Assembly (NCBI GenBank): GCA_010093515.1
Contig: MU001682.1
Span: 854,215-918,214 of the forward strand
Direction: 5' to 3'
Source: Lineolata rhizophorae
Taxonomy: Eukaryota > Ascomycota > Dothideomycetes > Lineolatales > Lineolataceae
Length of the DNA: 64,000 nucleotides
Part shown: in pieces, positions 11,085 through 23,514 of the stretch
Position numbering within the stretch: position 1 is the stretch's first letter
Layout of the letters: every line of letters begins with the position of its first letter
Program-made: the position numbers and the translations under genes
Notes under the pieces: generated by a model
Seen by the model: the letters and a program-made list of their open reading frames with translations, nothing else
Database searches by the model: none
Told to the model about the DNA's origin: nothing

Positions 11085-12588
11085 TGGGCCCAGAAGGGTG
11101 CCGATTTGGATTCAGCCTGTCACATTAAGTTGCTCTACCATTGCCATCCATATGGCTCAGTTTACCTGCGGCATTATCCTGTTAGGACATCGACATTGTG
11201 GCGTCCAGCCGCAGTTTCTCTTTGTTTGCTCGGATTCTCTTCTCTCTCGATATCTGGACGTGGCTTTCTGGTTTCAATGCAGCAATAGGGTCGAACACCA
11301 ACAGTGGCCTTTATCCACTCATTCCTGGCTTCTGACGAGTCCGGTTTTCCTTGTTCTCTTTTTCATCTGTTTCTCAGTCCGAAAGCTACCGTTGGGGTGC
11401 TCTAGTAGCCGCGTGTGGCTGCTATATTGACTAGACTGGATTCGGAGTCGGGGTTTTCATGATACCTCTGTCGAGACCAAACGATGCCTTTTTTTTCTCA
11501 TCGGCTATTCGTGAGAGTTAACTATCACCATGAGGTCTTTACGGCCGCAGACGTTCCTTTACCAATCTTTTCGATCATCTACCTACTTCTAGCCTTCCAG
11601 AATGTACCACGATACCTTCTAAGCTTGCAATGCCGTACATTATCTGTAATGGCATGCATCTTATGCCGTTTCTAGTATTGCTTGGAATACATGTAGACTG
11701 CTGTATGTGTAACTGTCTTTGACTGTACCTTGTCAATGCAACGACCACGGCATTGTTACATGACTGCCAAACCGTAATGTACTTCCCACTAGAATGGCCA
11801 TATCTCGAAAAGGTGGTGGTTGCCAGCCGATATTAAGTATTGTCACCACATCCGGGACGTACCGGGATGGTCAACTATCATGGCAACGGCCACATGTGGT
11901 CGCCACTTAGGGGCGACATCATGAAACTTCGAATACTTTCCAGTTGCAAACTGCAACGCAACCTTAAAATTACTACTCATTCCCTACTTAGCGGTCTACA
12001 GCACTCTATACAGTTTACGGTACGCAGTCGTACTTCACTTAGACGGCATTGCACTTCCAGCAGGAGAAAGTCCGAAATCAAGCTTTATAGCGCAGTGGCA
12101 CCGCTTATTTATTGATCACTTCAGCACTGTTCCTGCCTGGCGAGGTGTAGTTCAAACTAAGTGCCGCAGTGCCACTGCCTGTGGTAAATTCTCCTCGGTC
12201 AATCTATATGGTGCAGTCGTGCTTCTGGCAGATTAGACTAATACTAGCAACGCACCAGCATGACGAATGCCGGCTCAATCACCAATCACCGTTTGTTCTT
12301 TCTACCTTTCTACAACTTCCACTTCTCAGATGGGGATCCATGGGGTTTTTACGCCTGCTAACGACCTGTAGTAAGTCGTGTTTTTTGAACGACTTTATAT
12401 ACTCATTTGTCGTATTCTGATTAACTCCCACTTACGCTATCTACCGAAAGGCCAACATGGCCTGTGTACATTGAGCGGCTTGAGAGTACTTATGGCTCAG
12501 TGTTGAGACCATTGTCAAACGAGCTCAAGATGTGTTATGTGATGACAATGGCGCTTATAAGAGTAAAATGTGGCCGTGCTGAATATAG
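11085..12588. other. 3' flank of the F-box gene, no gene seen
   Basis: Base composition falls towards AT-rich from about 11100. Only short, unconvincing open frames occur. I see no terminator-like or RNA-gene signal. This is the start of a 12.4-kb gene-free stretch that reaches the permease gene. Confidence 0.5.
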
Positions 12589-12683
12589 CACTTGAAGCAA
12601 GAGGAGGAGGGGAACAAAGTCGGACTCTGCACCTCCACGTGGTGTTCCCTGGTAACTGCCTTTGGCAGGCCGACGCAGAGACG
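12589..12683 (+). repeat. Dispersed repeat, copy 1
   Basis: About 90 bases, with the core at 12597-12660, match the reverse complement of 58551-58650. The core GCAAGAGGAGGA is followed by shared blocks including TCGGACTCT and CCTCCACGTGGTGTTCCC, and about 87% of positions agree over the best 63. The class of repeat is not recognised. No clear ends or target duplications were found here. Confidence 0.6.
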
Positions 12684-13384
12684 CAAATTTCACACCAAGC
12701 AGCCTCAACATGCCGAGTATTGATCGACATTTCAATTTTTAATCCGGACCGCCCGTTGTTAGGCACAGTCGTACAATAGACGACCCAACGAACACAATGT
12801 CATGTCTCGTTCCATGGGACCGACAAACACCATGTCGCAACAATCAGCATCTTACGGAAGACCATATTTTGCTCCTTTGGCGGCTATACGACGCAATTTC
12901 AAGAGTATGGCCGGCCTTGTCGCTAATATAAGAAAACGACAATAGATCCGGCTCTGTGGCTATCGGTTGGACCTTTCGACCGTCGATCAAACTATGGTCG
13001 CCCTCATTTTCTGGCCTTACAACTCCAAGGTCGGCCCAGTCGTACATTCTGAAACGACTAAACAAATAATGCATATCGCACATGCGATTTCTCTGCAAAA
13101 CATACGGCATATTCCGGAGTGGGAGACAGGTTCACAGGAACTCTTGGCGGAAAATAGATGGGCTGTGGCTTGCCGATTGAAGGACAAGATGTTGGATTAA
13201 TGGGGCGGATTTCTGGTGCGTAGAGGCCATTTTATGGACTCTCGTGCTAGAGGTTCTGCTTCATGATCTAGCAGTGCAAGTCCGCTTTCGGCGAGTTATC
13301 TAGCTAGCAATGTCGTTGTTTTGTTGGCTTGTGTCCTCTGAAGCAGGCTAGCTTATGCCCTACGAACCCGAGGCCACAGTGAAA

Positions 13385-13905
13385 GGATCATGGCTTGATG
13401 GTGCTGTCGCTTTTGGAATCCACCGATTCAACAGGCCACTATTAAAAGGCCTTCGTAGCCAAGGTACTTCGTCCTATCGAAAGTTTTCCAAGGTGGTAAT
13501 ATCATGGGCGGACCAAGTTATTTCTTCTTGCAAGAAGCCAGCCAGCGCCTAGGCAAGAGGCAACTGCATGGCTGGGTGGTGCTGCCGTTTTGAAGCCCAT
13601 TTAGAGAAGGGGCCGCTACTAAGGGCCTTGAAAGAAAAGGGACCTCGCCCTCCGGAAAATACTCAAAGATGGCAAATATCATGGTCTGCCCGGCTTCTCC
13701 ATTCCTAGAAAAAGCCACCAAGGTCTGGGGAAGAGACAGCGGGATGGTTGGGTGGTGCCGCCGTTTCTGAGGCCCACCAAGAACTGAGGCCACTATTGAA
13801 GGTCCTTCCAAAGGAGCACTTGTCTTTGTGGAAGACGAGCGGTCCATCATAATGGGCCCATCGCAAGGGACACAATCTCCGTAGATTGTAGAGATCTTCC
13901 GCAAA
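13385..13905 (+). repeat. Tandem repeat, three degenerate copies of ~177 bp
   Basis: Three units share recognisable blocks in the same order. GGTGCTGTCGCTTTT at 13400 is matched by related sequences at 13578 and 13754, giving periods of 178 and 176 bp. Each is followed by an element like GGCCACTATTAAAAGGCCTT. The copies are strongly diverged, so the array is old. No frame is conserved between units, which argues against a repetitive protein. Confidence 0.65.
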
Positions 13906-14379
13906 CAAGGATTATAGTTCTAACCGAGAACTAGCGGTAGGCTCTCGGGCAGTTCTCGACCGCCACGGGCCAGCCGGGGAAGTCTTCCGTTCCACCACTT
14001 CGATATTGTTAGCAGATTGATCAAGTACAACTCTTCTTTCTTCGACATCTGCCATACATTATCTGTGTTGGTATGTCAAGATCCGTTGATGACGAACTGC
14101 TAGCCTCCTCGTGGAAGACCCTAGAGCCAACTCCACATCACCGCCATGCTCCATCATGCGTCAGCATCTTACGGCAGCGGCCTAGACCATTGGTCACAGT
14201 GCCCGAAGATTGAAGCTAATGCGGCTAGCCAAATGGATGTGTCTAAGTACATGAGGGAATAGCCACTCCCTGTGGCTAAACTCTTCATTGACAAGGGACA
14301 ATGTATCTGTTCTCTTTCCTTGGACTTCTCCAGCAGGGACAATTTGTTCCCTCTTCTTGAACTTTTGCTACAAGGAATC

Positions 14380-14610
14380 ACCCTTTCTCGGTTTTCACCC
14401 GCATGCCACGTCCGTTCCCCACATCCTTGCGCTCCGCGCGGGGCCTTGCGCAGCATGCGGCATTCCTCCTCAGCATTGTGTCGTTTCGCACGAGGTTATC
14501 CTGAATCTCCTGTGCACCGCCACGCTCTTCCTAGGCTTTGACTCGTGTGCGCCATTCTTCCTCAGCGTTATTTTTCCCGCACGAGGAGGCGACTTGATGC
14601 CTGCCAATGT
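14380..14610 (+). repeat. Old partial tandem duplication
   Basis: A segment containing CTTTCTCGGTTTTCACCC (about 14383) and CATTCCTCCTCAGC (14461) recurs in diverged form from about 14526 (CTTCCTAGGCTTTGACTC) and at 14563 (CATTCTTCCTCAGC). Both copies are followed by CGCACGAGG. Spacing is about 100-145 bp. An open frame at 14288-14779 crosses the duplication but shows no recognisable domain, and I do not call it a gene. Confidence 0.45.
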
Positions 14611-15191
14611 TCCCCCCCAATTTCCTCACGTTCGGCTTCAGGAGTCGAACTTTTCTAAAGCCTTCTGCGGCGGACGGGACCCTTTCGATAGGGATTCAAA
14701 AGGTTTGGAGGTGTTGTGGCCAATGAACCACGTGATCAAAGATTACTATGCTTTTCGCATAGACAATGTGCTTTGGTAGGTATGTGTAAGGCGATCATGT
14801 TCGCCGGTGCCATCTCTGCCCCAACAAGATTAGCTACCGGCTCGACCAACTGGTCCGGAGCTTCACATACTTGCCGTCTCGCAAAACTCTTTCGGCCTCG
14901 AGCTCTTCGAGTCCTTCAGGCTCCTTTTCTGCCTCCTCCAACAAAAGATGTCCCCGTCCAGGCCGTACTTGGGATCGGGGATTTTCGGAGCCAATCCCCG
15001 TAAGGATGGCTTATTCTCTGCCATGCCCTACTCGGATGCCAGGCTTTCCCTCCAATTCGCAGAGACTGCTGTGGCGTGTCTGCGGCGTCGCAGACGAATG
15101 AATCTTGTTCGCAGTCGTTTTGGCGGAGCCAAGTGTTTGACTGGCAGGGACGGGGTGGCGCCGACGTTGACGAAGGGTGGTCTATCAGACA

Positions 15192-15577
15192 TAGTCGAAA
15201 ATTATTCGACTAAAAAATTTTGAAGTGAAAGTTCCACTAATACTCCCTCCCTGTCCGGGCAGTTCCTCTGAAATTTCAATTCCCGGAACATATTGTATAC
15301 TTGTCGCTAGTTTCCCTAGATCCCCTTCATAAAGTCGTTTGACGAACGACTATTTCACGATCGTCCCAGTCGTGTGTCGCACGACTACAAGAGATTGATG
15401 TGGCACGGGTCCGCGCCACACATCATCTCTCGTATCTTGGCCGGTCCATCGACACGCAGGCTTCGCGCTTGCGAAGAATCGCATGCTTAGCATCTGTGCC
15501 CCGCCGGTCGATCGTATCGACCATCAAATTCCGAAAGTCGTTCGTGACGACTATTTAATAGTCGAATATTGTCGACT
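15192..15577. repeat. Cluster of AGTCG...CGACT hairpins
   Basis: Five short inverted repeats share one design, an arm containing AGTCG, a short loop, then the complementary arm containing CGACT. They lie at 15192-15212 (8-bp stem, loop 5), 15333-15351 (7, loop 5), 15368-15386 (7, loop 5), 15536-15552 (6, loop 5) and 15560-15577 (6, loop 6). A sixth hairpin of different sequence (GGTCGAT, CGT, ATCGACC) lies at 15506-15522. The shared arms and loop length indicate one family, not chance palindromes. The region encodes nothing recognisable. Confidence 0.7.
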
Positions 15578-15665
15578 GTATACTCGTCCAAGAAATCGGG
15601 ACCAACATCGACATGTCGCGACGTCCGCCGGACATGACTCCACGACAGGCGCCGCCCAGGTCGTG

Positions 15666-15760
15666 GGTCACGCGCGGCCATGACCCGCCGCGCCCGGCAA
15701 AGGTCATGCGCGGCCATGGCCCGCCGAGCTCAGCAGGTCATGAGCGGCCATGCCCTACGA
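15666..15760 (+). repeat. Three ~35-bp tandem units with GCGGCCATG
   Basis: Units start at 15666, 15702 and 15736. Each begins GGTCA, continues with a variant of CGCGCGGCCATG, and the first two then carry CCCGCCG. Unit lengths are 36 and 34 bp and the third is incomplete. The array directly follows the AGTCG hairpin cluster and marks a sharp rise in GC. Confidence 0.6.
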
Positions 15761-18705
15761 CTGGAACGCCGCGGCTATCGTAATTGAGTAAGCCGTGCAC
15801 AGCGACGGCTGGGGGGGTGTGGCGGTCTGAAAAGACGAATGAGGTGGGGAAGGCATGGTGATGCCAGAAGGTGTGGAGGGTGGAGATGTGAGAGGTAGAA
15901 GGAAGGGTGGAGGTGTTGGAGCGAAAGGCAGCGCTTTATAGCGCAGCCGCGCGTCCGGTCATGAGGCAACCACGGATCACGGTGAGGCGTCTGAATACCA
16001 ACGTCACCAAATGCTGGCGAGATTTATTGTTGTCGGCCCTGTTAGATCTCAAAAAGCGCCATGGTGACAATATCATTACTTGGAAAGGCTATTTATCCCT
16101 ATCGGCATTCAGAATGCCTCACGCCCTTTGGCCACAGTGGCCCATCACCTAACCGCTTTTCAGAAAGCCCGGAGATACATAACGGCCGAAGAGCTTCACC
16201 TTTTCCGCCCAAGGAAGGCGATGAACTCGCACTCACATTTCGAACTACAATTCCGGTATTCCGATACTCAGAACGCCCTACACTACCAAGGCTCGAGGGT
16301 TTTACGTGCCATTATGCTTTCAGATAGCCTCACAGATGTACCTCAGAAAGGACTCCTGAAACTGAGAATGCTGGGGCATTACTAATTGTGTGATCAGTTT
16401 TGAACACCTATTTGGTCACCGCATAGTTCGAAATATTTGCTGCCAGCTTTGAATTGCCTCGCACAGCCGAAATTCGGGAGATAAGGCTTCGCTCGGCAAA
16501 TTGGCGCCATCTTACACAGCCTGGTGAAGTTGTCTCAGGAAAGGAGACTGATGTGCTCACAATTCATGGTCAAGAGCAATGTAAATGATACATTGCACCA
16601 TTCAACGTATGGTATGAGCCATGTGCACGACTAGGTTAAAGACAAACCTGCCGTTTTCATGTCCAAGTCCAACTGGCATATCGATGTACTATACATAGAG
16701 TTTGATGTTTGGGACCGCGTAGTCGTTGATCCGACCAAGACCTTACGCTGTCGCCAAATCACGATGCAGTTCTCGTATTCCAACCCAAATATGGATGAAT
16801 ACAGGGACGAGGTCTCCATGGCCGTCTTTGGGCAATGCGAGAACTGACCATATCTCCATGGAAGTACAAGTTTTTCGATCAGGACCACAACAATCTATGC
16901 TTTTATCTCGTGGCTTTGCGCCGCTTCTCCAGATCACCTATACATGACAGCAATTAAAATTGCAGAAGTAGTGATCAGCCTTCATACGGCTTGAAACCGC
17001 TGCCAAGCACTGGGTTGCTGCTTTCCTAGGACACATTCTTGTGGTATGATCATGTCCGTCATTCGGACCCACCCAAACACAATTTGCAGATCATGCACAT
17101 GGTCTAGCTCCACCCACGGTCTCTCGTGGTATTACCCCAAATACTGCTTCAACTTAGGCTTATTGACATCTTCTTATGCCCTCCCTTGCAATGGCTTCCA
17201 GGAACGAGGATGCTCGATCTTTGATCATGTCAGACACACATGGCATGAAGGCCAACTACGAAGACCGCGAGCATGCCTTGCAAAGGCTAACACTAATGCC
17301 AACGCAAATGTAGTCCTCCACTGTGGACTTGACGAAGAGTAGCGCACTACGCGAAATCGAAAGCGCGGTCGCTCGGTAGTTTAGGGTTAACGGAAGACGA
17401 GGAGGCGACTAGGAGTATGGTAGTATACCGGTACCTTAGTTATATAACCTATAGCACCTATTTTTCGAGGGTACTAAGGTATATACGATTCTTGTCCAAG
17501 GATGTCGAAAAGGTTAGCGAACGGACGGACTACGGATTCAAGCAGTTCTTTCGTATAACAGCCCCGGAGCCTACAATGCCGGTATACGACAGCCGGACCG
17601 CGATTATCCTTTTCAAGACTATAGGAACCGTTCTCGGAGCTTCGGCTTGTCATCACCTCCAACAATGAAACCGCGTTCTCAGGCTGTCATTACCTTCTAG
17701 CCAGTTTGCAGGCTATTTCATTTTCTTCTTCTTTGTCGGAGGACTTCACCGAGTGCAGTTGAATAGAGTCCATTATTATGGATCAGAATTAAGTCGTCGG
17801 AGGCCAGGTGCATCTCGGTAGTATCCTAGAGCAATCCCATCTTCGTAGGGAAAGTTCCCCGACCCTTCGGTATATGCAATAGATAAACGGCATTAGAGTC
17901 CGGCAAGTGTCTCGACAATGACGAAAATTCTACCCTGTCTTCGCGGGGCCCTCCTTAAAATAGAAAAGCGCACGAGGAAGATGGGCGCTCGGAGTTAAGA
18001 GGTCAAGTACACACTCTGTAGGCAAGATTTGTGTGAAATAGAGCACTCTTGCTCGAGCACACAACATTCGTTGTTTTCCCATATCTTGAGATGGTAAATG
18101 GTGTCTAGATGCTTCCGGTCAAGTATTGTCATGGTCGGTCTATAGCAGAAATGAACATGGTCCAACTAAGCTACAAGACAATACAGAATTGCCTTCCCGG
18201 CAATAGGGTTATAGATACAAGAAGCGGAAATACACCGAACGCCTCTTCACCACAGCTTCCTGAACTGATACCAGCAAATTTCGGAGATGACAAATCCACA
18301 GAAATAATCTCGGATGCCGGAATTCTTATGCTGTCACTTCATTCGGCCTTACTCCTACGTAGGATATCGATTCTAGTACACAATCGGCAGCATATACGCC
18401 ATTTCTTATTGGAAACCAGGAAATATCGACAAGTCGAAGCGCAATATAGGTTCGGAACGAAGCTATGGAATCCCTCCGCCAGTCCTTCAGGAGAACTCTT
18501 TTAAACAAGTACACGAAGGGTCGAGAGGGTACCGTGTTCTCTGGGTGCACGCTCGGCAACTTCAATGCGAATGATCCCGGAGACGATCCCTTCATCAACA
18601 AGCGAGCTATGTCTTGAGTTCGAGCAAAAGCCATCAGGCACGTATATCGATCCGCTTGAAGGACCAGATAAGACACTTCGCAAGACGCAAAATGCATGCT
18701 TCTAG
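15761..18705. other. Gene-poor stretch, nothing firm
   Basis: Only short frames without recognisable domains occur (for example 17417-17668 and 18109-18504). The motif CTCAGAA, followed one base later by GCC, recurs loosely in 16100-16350. An 8-bp inverted repeat (ACCTTAGT and ACTAAGGT) flanks about 17434-17490. I cannot assign a function to any part. Confidence 0.4.
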
Positions 18706-18710
18706 TTTTT

Positions 18711-18820
18711 TGTTAGGACTAGCGTACCATAGCCTGCAGCTAACCAACTTGGCCAAAAGACTGGCACAGTATCGCACTTCAGTGCGATGCTGCCGGCTAG
18801 GAACTATATATACACTAACA
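18711..18820 (+). mobile_element. Solo LTR-like element, copy 1
   Basis: A 110-bp element begins TGTTAG and ends CTAACA (the TG...CA rule with short terminal inverted repeats). It is flanked by a 5-bp direct duplication, TTTTT at 18706-18710 and at 18821-18825. A second copy of exactly the same length lies in reverse orientation at 63175-63284, about 94% identical. These are the marks of solo long terminal repeats of an LTR retrotransposon. The TGTTAG end and small size fit copia-like or small non-autonomous (TRIM-type) elements. No internal retrotransposon region was found in the window. The element is a fossil of moderate age. Confidence 0.8.
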
Positions 18821-18898
18821 TTTTTCATGGTCGTTTCTAAGAAGACAAAAGAACGCTGAGCCATATTATGGTGTTAGCGACTGCCTTTGAAGGAGAAT

Positions 18899-19500
18899 CT
18901 GTCCGCCAAACGGACGACATAGCTGTTTTATGTGGAAGAAAGCACAACAAGTGTTGCACTTCTATGTCCTCTCGCTATACCTATGCTCGGTGTTCTATAA
19001 GCAAAATACCGAGTACTTGAAGCATGCTGCGCCGCGTGGTGGCTACCAAGACAACAAAGCAGGTGGTATCGAGCCAAGTCGTGGTCTTAAAGACCACCTC
19101 AATAAGAGAACCGTCCGTCGAAAGGACAACATAATTGCCCCGTGTGGGAGTAAATATGCATTGAATATTCGCGTTTCTTAACAATGTCCTGTCTTTGGTT
19201 TCATACAAACAAATACCGAGTACTTAAAACATGTTGTGCTTGGTTGTCGTTTAGAAGACCATAAAAAGGACAGCATTGGACCATGTCGTGGTCTAATGTC
19301 TATCTTAATAACAAAGGACCTGTCCGCCAAAAGGACGATATGAATGCCGCATGTTGGAGCAAATAAGATTCGGGTTGAATTTTTGTGTTGCTTCGGTAAG
19401 TCCTACGTTCAGTATCGTATGAAGAAAATGTCGAGGACTTAAACATGTTACCCCTCAGCTGCGCGGCATTTTATCCCCGTAAAGACTTGGAGAAACAACA
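18899..19500 (+). repeat. ~210-bp tandem repeat, three copies with palindromes
   Basis: Units start at 18899, 19111 and 19320 (periods 212 and 209). Each opens with a short hairpin (GTCCGCCAAACGGAC in the first unit), continues through a diverged middle with ATACCGAGTACTT in units 1 and 2, and has a GTCGTGGTCT block towards its end. In unit 1 that block forms the 17-bp palindrome GTGGTCTTAAAGACCAC at 19081-19097. The array starts 74 bp after the solo LTR target duplication. No coding frame is conserved across units. Confidence 0.7.
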
Positions 19501-22500
19501 TTCAGATACCGGTGTTGTCCGCATTTTATGTCTCTACGGCATGACCTAAACAATAGAATCTGGAAAACCATGCGTTGAACTTCATAGCCCTTCAAAGAGT
19601 CGGCTTCACAATTAAATCCAAACCAAGGAAGACATGTTTAGAACTCCATGCTTTTCCATTGTCTCTCATCCTTGAATACGAGGTGAAAAAGTATGCACTA
19701 AACTTCATTATTCTCTATCGTCTTGTGCTTTATATCGCGCCATAGACTGATCATGCTGTAACCTCCAAAGCTGGCTTATCAAATTCTGGTCCTAAGAATT
19801 GCGGGACTGGCTGGAACAGAAACGCTGCATGAAACCAATGGATACTTCATAGAACGGGGCTTTCATACGAGTGCCTGGTGTGACTGAATTGCACGATACT
19901 AGGCTGAGAATATGCCGGTGTCGCGGCCGTTTGAAATACTTTCTAGACAGAACGCATCTCGCCATTATTGCACGAGGCTAAAGGACAAATTCGCGCTGTC
20001 TCGTTGTCCCCGACCAAGTCGAAATATAAAGGCTTACAATAGTATATCTCGACTCCGGTTCATCTGCCTTTTTCGAAGTAGAGATTGAAAGTGGAGACTC
20101 TAAGCTTAAACTCTCTAGGTAATTCCGCAGTCAACTACTTCAAGATGTGGCGCCGATGAGAGAGAATATGCATTTTTATATGAATCAGTTCACCAATTCC
20201 CATCAAACCTCGCATATGATACTTTCACGACGTCTCTTCATAAGATCGACAAATTGTTGTCGCTTCATAATCTTAACGGCACATGCCCAATGAGCAGAAT
20301 GCTAGCAATTTCTATCGTGTCGTACCACCCATAACGATGCGCCAAAATACTGCGGACTGATATTAATAGGTTCTCCGCTTGGCAGGAGCTTGAAGTATCA
20401 ATATCACACCAAAATTACAGCATGAAACTCTGCACAATGAGAGCTTCCATGGATCATCAATTGTAAACTGGAATATCTACTGGAGGGCCGGAGGATAACA
20501 CGATCAAACCCACGTCGTTTGTGGTGGTCACCTTTGCGGTTTCGACACAATTCTAATGTCGCCATAAAGGTCGCACAGAAAAGGCACCGCTGAAAAGGCT
20601 TCCATGTCGCAAATTCTGAGTTCGACGCTAACATCCGGCTCCGATCCGCCCTTGGGAAATACTCTCGCGGTTACCCGTGGACCATGTGCATGCATGATCT
20701 ATAGTTGAATGCAGACAGCGAACCCAAGCGCCAGCACACACACCGTCCCAATACAACCTCAATTGTAAATATCTATGTGTGACCAAATGTCACTCTCAAC
20801 GTGAAATACGACAGTCATAGCACTACGGCAGCCTCCATAGAAGTAAGCAACTCAAAGCTATCACAACTTAGAATTCTGTATGCGCACGGCGCGCATGAAC
20901 TTTGGGCCGCACAAACCGTGGAACAGGCTATCGTTGCCAAATTGTAGAGACGATAATCTGGGGGTTTGTAACTGATCTAGCAAAGAGTTCTGAGGAAGAA
21001 ACCAAAGCATACCCCAAAAAGGTTGACAATTCATGCTCTAAAAAGCTACATGTTTTAGAGACTAACAGTGTCAACTTAATAACTAGCAGGGAGTATTTCC
21101 CAGGAAATGGAAAAGAGCAAACCAAGCACTTCATAATTCCTCAGGCCAGATGGAAACAAATCGTAACAAGTGGAAACCCCAGTGGTATAACAAACTGAAA
21201 TGGCTTGGTCCGGTGTCCTCTGCACCCTTATAGCTTTCAACGCGCCAATGATACAAAACACGTAAGATGTCGTTACCGCAATCAATTAAATGGTAGCATG
21301 TCTTGAAAGAGCATGATATAACCAGCTGAAGGGCTTTGAATACCACACTTTTTACACCTACAGGAAGTAAAATTCTAGCCGGCATCCGGAAAGGTCAATA
21401 AGGTCAATAAATATGACTGTGTCTCAAGTTTCATAGCCATGCTATAATAAGCCGAAAAATTGTTGTGGCTTTTCATGAACTTAAATAAGCCAACTTAATT
21501 TTGGTTGACGTTGTACGCAAACCATTACGATGCTTCTAATATAAAACGAGCTATGACAAACTACCAGCACAAGACGTCTGGATTGCTTGTAAAAGCGTAT
21601 TTGTGCGCTCACGGGGAGTCAAATCGTTTGCCAGATTGCACGTGATTGGACAACACGTGCTGTGGTAAACGTATTCACATGTGGAGCATTTGTGTTAAGC
21701 CATTTGATGGAAACCGGAATTTACGCTTAACAAATCTGTTGGTCTAGTCGCATACAGAGGCACAGACAACTGCAAAATATGCTCCGTGCATTCTCATGTC
21801 CATTATTCAAGGAACATGAAAATGTATTTAGGGTTGAGTGGACGCAAATACAAACTTAGCTACCAAAGCCATAATATGAGATGTCTTACTCATGTAGCAT
21901 AGATCGTATGCAGTTTATGTGGTTGCAATCAATATATAACTGCAGAGAACTGAGTTCAACCCACGGACTTCACTCCCAATACCTACATTGTCGCTTTCAT
22001 TTCAAGTTTTCAACAACCTAAAGAAGGGAAAGCCTTCCACACAGAAGTAGTCATTTTACGTGCGACATGACTACATGAAACGACGTGATAGGAATTGCAT
22101 TTATGGCTAGCCTATCAATAATTGAAAGTCTATCTTTCAAAGAATTACATGATTGCTCTATCTACGATGGATCATGATGTGCTACTAGTGCTTGCAGCTT
22201 ATGCGAGACTGAGGAACCGTCTCCACATAATGATAGCTTGCAGAAGTCCACGAACCATAAAACATCGTAAAATCATCACTTTCAGAAAAAATAGCTTGGA
22301 ATATCTGCGGCTTTTCAGAATCTTCCTAATACTTTGTGTTTTGGAAATATATGGCGCAATCGCGTGTTTACCCAGACAAGGGAAGGCCCGTACTCCAACA
22401 AATGGAGCATGTTACAGCAGCGGCTGCATGCTTCGGCGCCGGCGATAGCATACTTGACACCTAACGGTTGTCAGACTTAGTTTCATATCTTGAACGCAGA

Positions 22501-22930
22501 GTATAAGCATTAAGTTATATGAGAGCAAACCCTCTTTTTGCACATTGGATTTGATCACTCTATGACTTCAGGTCTAGATATCCACATAAGCAACACTATC
22601 TCAATACGCATGTAGGTAGTTGCCTTTGAATCCTTCCTCAAATCCTTCAACTGCGGATGCCTCTACACTTAGGCGCACTTCTAATCACTCATGGAATACT
22701 GTATATTCACTTGCTCTCTACATTCAATGGATATTCTGGTATCAACACCAGACATATAGCATTACCAGACATGGGTTGAATTACAAGGAGATATCTGCTA
22801 TAATATCAGTTCCGGATATCTGTATTGCAAGTATAATTACCACTACATGCGGGACATTATATGCAATTCTATTCGTGGGTTTTATAGAGCATACTAGCTT
22901 CAAATCCAGATATCGACACGCGCAGGGAAT
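19501..22930. other. Gene-free AT-rich stretch, no feature seen
   Basis: I see no coding frame with a recognisable domain, no RNA gene and no clear repeat in these 3.4 kb. Short frames here lack codon structure. Confidence 0.4.
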
Positions 22931-22931
22931 A

Positions 22932-23008
22932 CGCCAAATCACACGCGGGATATCGCATGTGATCCCGCGCTTGGCGGTTCAAAGCGCATCCCACCTTCAA
23001 GTCCGGAT
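22932..23008. repeat. Pair of strong hairpins
   Basis: A nested inverted repeat occupies 22932-22976. The outer arms are CGCCAA and TTGGCG; the inner arms are CGCGGGAT and ATCCCGCG around a 10-nt loop. It is followed by CGGATA-CTGT-TATCCG near 22993-23008. Downstream, at about 23124-23160, a CTTCAACC-type simple repeat lies in C/T-rich sequence. No gene is assigned. Confidence 0.6.
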
Positions 23009-23514
23009 ACTGTTATCCGCCAGATATACATCAAATCACAGCCGGATCCCGCCTCATTTCCGCATGTCTATATCTAATGCTAGTTCTCCACCAGACCTAA
23101 GTTCCACGCTTTTCAACCATCGTCAACCTTCAATCTTCAACCTTCAACCTCCAACCTTCCACATTCCATCTACTCCACATATCTACTCACTTTGACCATC
23201 CATGCTCATCAGGATGAATGGATACGAACATCCAAACCAATTTTGTCTAAAGCCCTAAAGCTACAAACAAGAAACCCTTCCTATCAGCCACAAAGACATA
23301 CACAGGATATACAACTCAACCACAACCTAGCCGTTGCTGTATTGGGCCAGCAAAGCCGAACCACACTTCGCATCGTCTGCGAAAACCCGCTGATAGCCAA
23401 CGCCTAAAAGCAAGAACACTACCAAGTCGCGCGTCTAGGAACCGCAACCGAATCCCCACGCCATCAGACATCTTCTCTCGCCGCTGTTTCCTACTCGTCC
23501 ACATGCCCGCTGAC

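Noticed and set aside
18711-18820. RIP (C-to-T mutation) as the cause of divergence between the LTR copies
   Set aside because: Differences are few and mixed transitions and transversions, not the one-sided C-to-T/G-to-A pattern expected of RIP.
22620-23195. 191-codon plus frame before the permease 3' end
   Set aside because: No ATG start, no domain, and it runs through hairpins and a CTTCAACC simple repeat.
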